Shown one piece after another: positions 30,101 to 37,491 of a stretch of DNA of 64,000 bases. The DNA comes from Lineus longissimus. Its lineage: Eukaryota > Nemertea > Pilidiophora > Heteronemertea > Lineidae. The notes below the pieces were generated by a model. It did not search any database and had not been told where the DNA came from. It saw only the letters and a program-made list of their open reading frames with translations. Where the stretch lies: assembly GCF_910592395.1 (NCBI RefSeq), contig NC_088308.1, positions 1,736,001 to 1,800,000 on the forward strand, given 5' to 3'. How positions within the stretch are numbered: position 1 is the stretch's first letter; each line of letters opens with the position of its first letter. Made by a program: the position numbers and the translations under genes.

Positions 30101-30992
30101 ACACATGTTATTATAGTCTCAAGATTCTAGGATACAGTCGCAAGAAAATGTTATCTGTCGTGCTGAGAAGATAGTGAAAGAGAATTACAAGTTACTACCA
30201 GTTATCAAAGAATATCTGACCGAGTCGATCACTATCGACATTGTTGTCAGAGTAAAGAGAAAGATTTAACTCAACATGCTTCTAGATATTTTTATGTCAA
30301 TATTTCAGCATGTGGTGTAGGCTACAGATGGAAAAAGGGAAAATGCCGCTGTAAGTTGTATACTAATCTAGAAATCAAACACCTCTGATCCAAAAAAAAC
30401 CTAACTGGTAATGCAGCCACCTGGCCCAAACTCTTGACTTTTCGAAATAAAGAATTGATAATGCGGGTGAGGTAACAACAAGAGCATGTTTGGTTTCCTA
30501 AAAGGGTCCTACAGCACCTAAAGTCCATTTGGCCTAAACAGTTAGCTACATTTACTTTGCCAGTAGAAAAAAAGAAGTCTTGCTGACTGAACAAGCTCGA
30601 CCTTATTTTCTGATTGTCTTTCACTTTGTAGTCTACAAATGCCCATCTGGTTATAAAAAAGTTCGGACTGGCATATGGAGACGGAGGACAATCTGCAGGA
30701 AAAAAGGTGCGTTTGATTTTATTTTTTCTCTTTAAATTTCTTCCCATGCTTCATAGATTCGTTTTACCTACATTTTCATTTAGTAAAAATGTTCTTTGAC
30801 CTGCTTAGAAGAAAGGGAAAGGGAATCGACAGTTACTACCAGTAATCAATGTATATCTGACCGAGTCGATCACTATCGACATTTGTTGTCAGAGTAAAGA
30901 CAAAGATTTAACTCAACAGGCTTCTACAAATTTCTATGTCAATATTTCAGCATGTGGTGTGGGCTACAGATGGAAAAAAGGAAAATGCCGCT
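153..30992 (+). CDS. Exon A family: 42 copies of a 42-nt mini-exon (CGVGYRWKKGKCRF)
   Basis: Starts are 153, 920, 1560, 2202, 2967, 3733, 4499, 5265, 6031, 6797, 7563, 8205, 8973, 9742, 10508, 11274, 12040, 12682, 13447, 14213, 14979, 15745, 16512, 17278, 18044, 18810, 19576, 20342, 21108, 21874, 22640, 23406, 24172, 24938, 25707, 26473, 27239, 28008, 28774, 29540, 30309 and 30951; each is 42 nt long. The acceptor is tcaatatttcag and the donor is a consensus gtaagt. Phase is 1 on both sides, so any copy can be added or skipped in frame. The peptide has a C-x10-C pair and five Lys/Arg. Variants are few: Phe for Tyr in copy 1 and Arg for Trp in copy 2. There is no transcript evidence here; the call rests on splice sites, phase and cysteine pattern. 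Confidence 0.78.
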
Positions 30993-33900
30993 GTAAGTTG
31001 TGTACTAACCAAGAAATAAAGCACTTCAGATCAAAACAAACCTAACTGGAAATACAGACACCTGGCTGAAACTCTTGACTTTTCGAAATAAAGAATTGAT
31101 CATGTGGGGGGAGGTAAAATACAACAAGGGCATGTTTGGTTTCCTTAAGAGGTATTATTTGCAGCCAAAATCCATTTGGCCTCAGGTACATTTACTTTGC
31201 CAGTAAAAAAATGAGAAATCTTGCTGACTGAAGAAGCTCGACCTTATTTTCTGATTGTCTTTCACTTTCTAGTTTACAAATGCCCATCTGGTTATAAAAA
31301 AGTTCGGATCGGCATATCAAGACGGAGGACAATCTGCAAGAAAAAAGGTGCGTTTGATTTTAATTTCTCTTTGACTTTCTTCCCAAGCTTCATAGATTCG
31401 TTTTACCAACATTTTCATTTAGGAACGTTCATAGAGGACTATTAAGGACTGGGCCGTGTCCACTACCTTTATAATGCGTTTTTGCTATGCTGGTTTATAC
31501 TGCATTCTCGCCTGTCTAATACCCACACTTGCTATAGTCTCAAGATTCTAGGACCCCGTATGAAAATTATTTTTGCAGCACTTGGACGCTGCGTTTGTAG
31601 GGGTGCCGGAGATCCCCATTACAAGACATTTGATGGCCAGACCGTCCATTTCCAGGGCGTGTGCAAGTACCTCCTGTCACAGACGACCAAGCAGATTGAT
31701 AAGTGCTCTTACATTGTTCTCGTTGAGAATGAGTACCGTAAGAATAATCGGGTTTCATATACAAGCTCTGCCGAACTGCAGATGCCCGGCGGCATCAAAA
31801 TAAAACTGGATAAATACTATAACATATACGTAAGTTATGTACGGAGGTTGGGTAAGGACACCCCATGATTCTTTATTTTTAATATAAAACTTTTATTCCA
31901 GTAATATCTCGATCGATGGACTTATTATTATCTCGAGATAAATACTTGAGTTTTTCGATCGCATGAGAAAAACTATTTTCGTGTTAAAGAAAGTCATATG
32001 CTGTCCTTTCCCAGCCACCCCAGTCATACTTTTAGTTATCCTCAAAATAAATACCAATGCTAATCTGCTGTAATATCTAAAGCAGACAAATCAATTTTGC
32101 TTGATCTTGATCTCTGAGGTCCTGACATACTCAATTTGCTTGATTTATATTGATTGCTCTGACCGAAAATGAGATTTTCTACATCTTTTTATTCCTTGTT
32201 TTTATGCAGAAAGACGGAGCAAAGGAGAACTTTCCTCTCGATGCAACCAGTATTAATGGCGTGAACGTAAAGGCTCGTCTCCGTGGGAAAACTATGACGA
32301 TAACTGTGACGGAATGTGGGATTACCCTGACCTACAAAAACAGTCACATGGTTTACCTTAAAGTGGACAGCAAGCGTTATGGTGGTAAAGGAAAGCTTAC
32401 TGGCATGTGCGATGACTGTGACGGAGTTAAAACACCAACGGCAAAGATAGACTTCAACAATTACAGGGTGAATGGGTAGGTTTGATTTCTTTTTCGCTTG
32501 CATTATATAACGAAATCTAATTGATGATTGAGAGAGAATATTAGTCTCAATTTTGAAACTGAATTACAGCGAATGTATGATTTTAACATTTGGAGTTAAA
32601 ATTATCTCTTAAATCATGTTCCCATGACAAACCATATTGGTCGCCGTTTTCACGAAGTGGCCAGGCAACAAAGTTTGAAGTGTTGATGAGAATTGGTCTT
32701 ATGACGAGAACATGTTTACAAAAACCATTTGGTAAAAAATATGTCACGAAATAGGTGCTGACCATAGATAGGTACCACCATTTTGGCTAGCAATTGAAAT
32801 CCTAGAGCACTTAGAAGTTCTTCAAAATAAGTGAATGCCCATTTAAAACATGGTAGGCTGCTCTCTGGGAAACAAGGAACGGACTGCCACCCTTGAAACT
32901 GGCACTCACTTCGTTTTGAAGGAGTTCTAATTGCTTTAAGATTTCAAGTTCCAGCCAAAGTGGCGGTACTTATGGTCAACCCTTAACTTATCGCCATATC
33001 TGGGTCGCCTAGGTGTGGAACGTCGATGGCTATTCGGCTGTGAATAAGTAGAATATAACTTCGGTCACTGGTTGTAAATTTCTAGGGGCCTCTTGGGGTT
33101 TCAGACTTCAAAAACGTTTGGAGTGAACGCCCGAGGTCAAATCCATATGGATCTGTTGTATACAAAGTTGTACATTATATAAATAAGGTACAGCCCATGT
33201 AACCTTCTAGGTGCAAAACTACCTCTGCATCAGCCACAGCCGTCCCAGTCGATGAAAATAATTGCAATATGCCCCCGCCCGACAAGACGAAACATGGCCA
33301 TTGGGCTCAATTGTGTAGACATTTTTTTACGATGGATTACTTGTCCTTTCAGAAACTGTAAAATTGCACCTGCTAATCCAAAATGTCCAAAAACTAAAAA
33401 ACGCATCCTCATGCGAAGCTGCAGCATCATCCAAAAGAAGAATGGACCATTCAAGAACTGTATAAAAAAATTGAACGTATGGAAGGCATCCATCGAGAAC
33501 TGTATCTTCGATTCCTGTGAATTCTTCACACCCGCGAAAACCCGTAGGAGAGCCGTGTGCCAGTCCATTGAGGCTTTTGCGCAGAGATGCAGACAGAATG
33601 GTTTCCCATCTAGCACTCCGTGGAGAAAGAGAAACTTCTGCCGTGAGTCTTTCTCTCAGTCTCACAAACATCTTTGCAATGATTGTTAAAAACGAATAAA
33701 CCAGTGCACAGCACATTGTTAAGTAAGGGTAGTTGTCTCTCTCGTAGTCTTGATGGGGTGGGGAGCACTAAGTCAGTTTTTGTTCCAAATTTGACGGTGA
33801 CAATGCGAGAAAATGAAAAGCTGCCTGAAAAACCTATGTTATACCAGGACGCTTCCACGCCTCTTCCCTAAGCATGAGAGTGAATTTATACTTGAATCCA

Positions 33901-36900
33901 ACTATTTGTTCCCAATTTAATCATGTTCCATCGATTAGTAAAACTATATACAGTAATTGTTTTAAATCTGACTTGACTCTTCCATCCTGAAGCAATGACC
34001 TGTCCAAAGAACTCGGTTTACAAGAGAAGGATGAATCCTTGTCAGCCACGTTGCCCATTGCCTCGAACCGTGAAGCGCCGTATTTGTAAGCGGGTGAAAA
34101 GAAGTAAGATGGTCGAAGGCTGTAAATGTAAGAACGGTTATGTACTGAGTGGAACGGCCTGTGTCAAAAAGAAGCTCTGTGGTTGCTATATTGTAAAGAG
34201 AGGCAGAGTTGTTCACTATATGAAGGTATGTTAAATGTATACATATTTTACTGCCATGAGCAGGCTCAGTTGATGTTTGGCTATAAACATTTCCCAAAAG
34301 TAAATCCAATGTAGGCCTGAAAACCTGACCAATGCAATGTACATCAAGTTCTCGTTGTCATTTGGTGCGGTCCAATGGCCGCGGTGCTGAAATGTACACG
34401 ATATATATACAACACCTAATCAGAGATGATGTGTACAAATTTTGGACACTTTTTGTCCGTCCACCTCATAGACAGGTTTGTTTTTTTTCTGAATATCGCA
34501 TCACTTTGTCCGATCTATTTATTCGTACGCGATGTCGTTCATGCATAACTAATTTTGGTTGTCGTATTCGCAGTTAATCTGGCAAATGGAAGGGGTGACG
34601 GATGATTACATAATGCGCTGTTACCCCTGCTGCCTGCCTGAACGACTGCAAAAGTAATCACTTTGATTAGTTATTCATGAGCGAAATCGCGTACGAATAA
34701 AATGATATTGCCTTTGACCATAGATCGTGTAAATCATACTTGCTTGTGACGAAAAAACTTTTATTCAATGCTGATTTACTGACTTTTATCTCCCAGAAAG
34801 GACAGTTTAGGGTGTCCAGCAACTGTAAGTGGAGGTTTACATGCCGCAACGGTAAATTTAAAAGGTATCGACAAAAAGCCTGTCACAGGTTTGCCACTTG
34901 TAAAGTGAACAACATCACGCATAGATACGGTTGCAATTGCAAGTCTGGATACTATGGAAACGGATTCAAATGCAGTTAGTATCATTCTTCGACTCTAGTG
35001 TTATTTTCAGATGTTGCCAGTACCAAGCAATTAGCTGCTGGTTTGAAAGAAGCGTAACACATTTTCCCATAATGATGGAACTAAACCCCGAATGAATAAC
35101 TAAATGCAACCATATGTATTCTCACAGACATCAAGTATTTCTATGCATTGCTCTCCTGTAAATTACCATTTCGGCGGGCATAACCAGGTGGTACCTGATG
35201 TACGCAATATATTTGTTTTTTCTTGCTCACAGTTCGTTGTACTAGATTCTGATGTACATGATAAAAGTTTCATCCCTAAAATCACTTTTTATCACTTCAG
35301 AGAAGAGCTGCCGTAAACTAGGAGGTCGTTGTAGCCTATCGTGTGGATCTAAATCTGGATTCCTTGGGAAACGAAACTGTGGTTCGAAACGCACGTGCTG
35401 CAAAAGTAAGTATCAAAGGTGATGGACGTCACGTGCAGCCACGCCTTTGGTCCCGAGGAATAGGAAATAAACAGCTCGGACCAACGCGCGACTAACAAAG
35501 GTTTAACAGCGAAAGCCGCCCATCAATAACCGCTCAGTGACAACCCACTCCGCTACGCCTATTCCCAAATACAAACCGGAGGAAAAGGGGCCCTACGTGC
35601 TTTAATGAAGTCATCTCTTTGAAATAGACGAGAGAGACAAAGTAAAACAAAGCCATATGCAGTTTAGACGCTAGGTTTGCAGAAGGCCTATATCACATGT
35701 AATAGACCTATGAAACAGACGCACCAAAACCTGCTAAATAGCGTCTACACAGAACGTACATGTAAATCAGAATGTGAACACCCGCACTTCAAACATAGAA
35801 GAATTGGGCAGCCACAATATGGACAAATTGAAATAGAAGCTTTAGATTAATGCAAGTAGATTACATTTTGGTGTCAGTTGTTTTATCAAAACAGTTCAGT
35901 ATTGATTGAAATGTAGTGATTTTCCTGCTGCTGCACCAAAAATGCCCTAAAACATGCTAGATGTCATCGTTCTGGTAAATGTTATCTTGGTCCCGCTGAC
36001 TAATTGCCTCCAATCGATGTACAGACGAGAAAAATATGTCTGGCAGATAACTGAAATACCGATAACAAATTTGTTCTTGTTATTATTCAGATTTGAGTAA
36101 GTAAGAAAATAAAATCGGAGAAGTAAAATTGTTGTAGACAAATACGAGTTGGAACCTTTTAGAGTAGTTATCAGCGAGTCACTCTTTTAGATATGACTCC
36201 AAGTCTTATTAATGTTCACTTATAACAGTAACATTACACGGAGGATTTCTAACGACCATGTTATAATAAGTGTTGGACACACAAACATTTCTTGGATTTT
36301 CAAGTGCTCCAACCATGTTACCATAGACGGTACATGTACACGGCGGCGAAACGATCTCCTGCAATTCACATGTTTAGCTCGGACCATTTGAGTTTTGGGA
36401 CAATTTGCAAAAGTGACGTGGTCAAACATTACTTTTCCGCGACATCTACCGCAAAGGGGAAACGCCCTCGTAGAATTTTGCAGAATCTTTCTTTATCATT
36501 TGTAAGTGCTTTGTAAGTGACCAATTTCGTTTCTTTTTTACAGAAAAAACATGCAGGCAAGTAGGCGGAAGATGTCGCAACAAGTGCCTCACACGTGGAC
36601 GCTATCTCGGCAGATTTGGCTGTAAGAGGATGTGCTGCAAAAAAAGCAAGTATCCAAAGTGATGGACTTCACGTGCAGCCACGCCTTGGTCCCGAGGAAT
36701 AGGAAATAAACAGCTCGGACCAACGCGCGACTAACACCGATGTCCAAGCCTTTCGGGCGGGAGGGTGTTTTTGTGAACAAAGGTTTAACAACGAAAGCCG
36801 CCCATCACATGTAATAAACCTATGAAACAGACGCACCAAAACCGGCTAAATAGCGTCTTCACAGCACGTACATGTGAATCAGAATGTGAACACCCGCACT

Positions 36901-37217
36901 TCAAACATAGAAGAATTGGGCAGCCACAATATGGACCAATTGAAATTGAAGCTTTAGATTAATGCAAGTAGATAACATGTTGGTTTCAGTTGTTTTATCA
37001 AAACAGTTCAGTATTGACTGAAATGTAGTGATTTTCCTCCTGCGGCACAAAAAGGCCCTAAAACATGCAATATGTCATCGTTTTGGAAAATGTTATCTTG
37101 GTCCTGCTGACTAATTGCCTCAAATCGATGTACAGACGAGAAAAAATGACTGGCAGATAATTAAAACACCGATAACAAATCTGTTCTTGTTATTTTTCAG
37201 ATTTGCCGAGAAAGTGA
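153..37217 (+). CDS. Giant cationic repeat / VWD-C8-TIL-EGF / defensin-like protein gene (5' end outside window)
   Basis: This is a multi-exon gene model built from splice sites and reading frame. In order it has 42 pairs of mini-exons (A, B), two VWD exons, a linker exon, a C8 exon, a TIL exon, an EGF-like exon, two beta-defensin-like exons and a terminal exon. The spliced frame stays open from 153 to the stop at 37215-37217, with one doubtful junction at 33313-33352. The array would supply about 1,640 residues if every exon is used. All domains after the array are extracellular types, so the product should be secreted, but its signal peptide is not in the window. VWD-C8-TIL units are known from mucins, zonadhesin, otogelin and hemocytin-like proteins. 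The defensin-like end and the basic repeats are not part of those families as I know them. Function is inferred only: mucus, matrix or antimicrobial. Confidence 0.75.
476..31347 (+). CDS. Exon B family: 42 copies of a 75/78-nt mini-exon (CPSGYKKVRTGILRRRTVC)
   Basis: Ends are 550, 1316, 1957, 2598, 3364, 4130, 4896, 5662, 6428, 7194, 7960, 8604, 9373, 10139, 10905, 11671, 12437, 13078, 13844, 14610, 15376, 16143, 16909, 17675, 18441, 19207, 19973, 20739, 21505, 22271, 23037, 23803, 24569, 25338, 26104, 26870, 27639, 28405, 29171, 29940, 30706 and 31347. Length is 75 nt, except 78 nt for those ending at 8604, 9373, 25338, 27639 and 29940, which gain one Lys codon in an A-run. The acceptor is ctttcactttgtag and the donor is gtgcgt. 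Phase is 1-1. The peptide has a C-x17-C pair and ten Lys/Arg in 24 codons, with no acidic residue. It shares the pattern Cys-x2-Gly-Tyr-basic-Cys with exon A, so the two exons may themselves be an old duplication. Confidence 0.78.
31579..31829 (+). CDS. VWD domain exon, N-terminal half
   Basis: This exon follows a ttttgcag acceptor and ends before gtaagt. It enters in phase 1 (joining the g of exon B 42) and leaves in phase 0. It reads CVCRGAGDPHYKTFDGQ and then FQGVCKYLL, the signature of the von Willebrand factor type D fold (GDPHY-TFDG, then FxGxCxYxL). VWD domains are extracellular, disulfide-rich and often mediate polymerisation of mucin-like proteins. It lies directly after the last array unit, which ties the array to a recognisable protein in the same frame. 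Confidence 0.93.
32210..32475 (+). CDS. VWD domain exon, C-terminal half
   Basis: The acceptor is tttttatgcag and the exon starts in phase 0. It continues the VWD fold with SINGVNVKARLRGKTMTITV, then CGITLTYKNSHMVYLKV, and closes with LTGMCDDCDG. The last part corresponds to the GLCGNxNG calcium/vicinal-cysteine loop of typical VWD domains but reads CDDC, so the canonical Gly-Asn pair is altered. The preferred donor is gtaggt after 32475 (phase 2). A second possible donor, gtgaat after 32467, would shift the phase. Confidence 0.9.
32476..33210 (+). other. Intron between VWD and C8 parts
   Basis: This is about 735 bp without any coding segment that fits the frame. I see no repeat or element in it. 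Confidence 0.7.
33211..33312 (+). CDS. Linker exon before C8 (boundaries uncertain)
   Basis: After the acceptor aaccttctag, in the frame set by the VWD exon, this reads GCKTTSASATAVPVDENNC and continues to HGHWAQL. That resembles the usual Pro/Ser-rich, cysteine-containing linker between VWD and C8 domains. To reach the C8 frame it must splice over only 40 nt (33313-33352), starting gtgtag and ending ctttcag. An alternative is that the stretch is read in the C8 frame, which is open across the same bases, or that a frameshift separates the two. The exact exon end is therefore doubtful. Confidence 0.5.
33353..33642 (+). CDS. C8 domain exon
   Basis: The frame carries NCKIAPANPKCPKTKK, then NGPFKNC, IENCIFDSCEFF, RRAVCQSIEAFAQRC and finally STPWRKRNFC. 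This is the order of conserved features of the C8 domain found after VWD: F-x2-C, then C-x2-D-x-C, then A-x2-C, then W-R-x4-C. The donor gtgagt follows at 33643 and the exon leaves in phase 1. The domain is unusually rich in Lys/Arg, like the rest of the protein. Confidence 0.88.
33993..34225 (+). CDS. TIL (trypsin-inhibitor-like) domain exon
   Basis: The acceptor is catcctgaag and the donor gtatgt. It enters in phase 1 and leaves in phase 0. It reads TCPKNSVYKRRMNPCQPRCP, then RRICKRVKRSKMVEGCKC, then NGYVLSGTACVKKKLCGC. The spacing (C-P-x-N-S-x-Y, EGC-x-C, GYVLSG-x2-C, CGC) is that of TIL domains, which follow C8 in mucin/zonadhesin-type assemblies. The many KR clusters in its middle are atypical and fit the basic character of the gene. 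Confidence 0.92.
34797..34974 (+). CDS. Cysteine-rich spacer plus EGF-like domain exon
   Basis: The exon follows atctcccag and ends in phase 1 before gttagt. The first half, NCKWRFTCRNGKFKRY, looks like the small region that often follows TIL. The second half, ACHRFATCKVNNITHRYGC, then NCKSGYYGNGFKC, has the six-cysteine EGF pattern with the typical ending G-Y-x-G-N-G-x-x-C. The product is extracellular. Like the other modules it is Lys/Arg-rich. Confidence 0.88.
35301..35405 (+). CDS. Beta-defensin-like module 1
   Basis: The acceptor is atcacttcag and the donor gtaagt, phase 1-1. The peptide starts KKSCRKLGGRCSLSCGSKSG and its cysteines are spaced C-x6-C-x3-C-x11-C-x5-CC. This matches the beta-defensin spacing, also found in the C-terminal domain of mollusc big defensins. 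It is strongly basic. If the donor is not used, a stop follows after SKYQR at 35420-35422. In sequence this is a domain of a larger protein rather than a free peptide gene. Whether it is released by cleavage is unknown. Confidence 0.72.
36091..36104 (+). CDS. Possible short terminal exon 1 (NLSK stop) or 6-nt micro-exon
   Basis: After tattattcag the frame left by defensin exon 1 gives Asn-Leu-Ser-Lys and a TAA at 36102-36104, with AATAAA just after at 36108. The same bases contain a perfect donor gtaagt at 36097. The exon could therefore instead be a six-base phase 1-1 micro-exon leading on to defensin exon 2. The sequence does not decide between these. Confidence 0.4.
36544..36662 (+). CDS. 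Beta-defensin-like module 2
   Basis: The acceptor is tttttacag. The peptide starts KKTCRQVGGRCRNKCLTRGR and its cysteines are spaced C-x6-C-x3-C-x11-C-x3-CC. It has the same fold pattern as module 1 but many different non-cysteine residues. The place of the donor reads gcaagt after 36645, so either a GC-AG intron joins it to 37201 or it is a terminal exon ending KKSKYPK with TGA at 36660-36662. Coordinates are given for the read-through form. Confidence 0.7.
37201..37217 (+). CDS. Possible terminal exon 2 (NLPRK stop)
   Basis: After tatttttcag, the phase left by defensin exon 2 gives Asn-Leu-Pro-Arg-Lys and TGA at 37215-37217. It is the duplicate of the short exon at 36091. It is used only if the GC donor at 36646 is spliced. 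Confidence 0.4.
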
Positions 37218-37485
37218 GAAAAGAAAACCGGAGAAGTAAATTGTTGTAGACAAATACGAGTTGGAACCTTTTAGATTAGTTATCAGCGAGTCACTCTTTT
37301 AGATACGACTCCAAGTCTTATTAATGTTCACTTATAACAGTAACATTACACGGAGGATGTCTAACGACCATGTTATAACAAGTGTTGGACACACAAACAT
37401 TTCTTGGATTTTCATACGACTAAATGCGTTCTAATACCGTGACTTTTGTCGATTAAAAACTTCCCTGGACAGCATTTATTGATGA

Positions 37486-37491
37486 AATAAA
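37486..37491 (+). terminator. Candidate poly(A) signal AATAAA
   Basis: This AATAAA lies about 270 bp past the TGA at 37217 and is the first one seen after the duplicated block. It is a plausible 3' end signal for the plus-strand gene. Confidence 0.4.

Larger units (their letters stand above)
1..31553 (+). repeat. Tandem array of 42 exon-bearing units, mostly 766 bp
   Basis: Nearly identical units follow head to tail from the window edge. Most are exactly 766 bp. Unit 22 is 767 bp, and units whose exon B has three extra bases give 769. Units 2, 3, 11, 17 and 41 are followed by a shorter B-to-A intron, giving steps of about 640 bp. These units carry Trp instead of Leu in exon B, and the next exon A has a slightly different flank. 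Introns are as conserved as exons, which indicates recent amplification or continuing homogenisation. Unit 42 is the most diverged, as expected at an array edge, and its similarity fades by about 31,553. The array runs off the left end, so total copy number is unknown. Copy number may vary between individuals or be affected by assembly. Confidence 0.97.
35400..37414 (+). repeat. Direct duplication of the intron/terminal-exon block after each defensin exon
   Basis: Segment 35400-36302 recurs as 36640-37414. The match begins at the 3' edge of the defensin exons (tgctgcaaa) and runs through the intron, the short terminal exon and downstream flank. The two copies look well over 90 percent identical by eye, except that copy 2 lacks about 170 bp corresponding to 35523-35695 and has a short insertion near 36737-36785. 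The defensin exons just upstream are much less alike. Confidence 0.9.

Noticed and set aside
343-30747. Repeated open frames of about 141 codons (- strand) and 77 codons (+ strand) in every 766-bp unit
   Set aside because: They recur only because the units are near identical. The 77-codon frame starts with GTG at the splice donor of exon B, and the 141-codon frame spans exon B, intron and exon A in antisense. Neither has a recognisable domain, and the minus frame is broken in units 16 and 28.
1-31553. CRISPR-like or plain satellite array
   Set aside because: The period is 766 bp with no short spacer/repeat structure, and this is eukaryotic DNA. A pure satellite does not explain strong splice sites, constant phase and frame-preserving changes in each unit.
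35301-36662. The defensin-like exons as independent antimicrobial peptide genes
   Set aside because: Each has an acceptor and joins in phase to the EGF exon, and no start codon with a signal peptide lies upstream. A separate promoter cannot be fully excluded.
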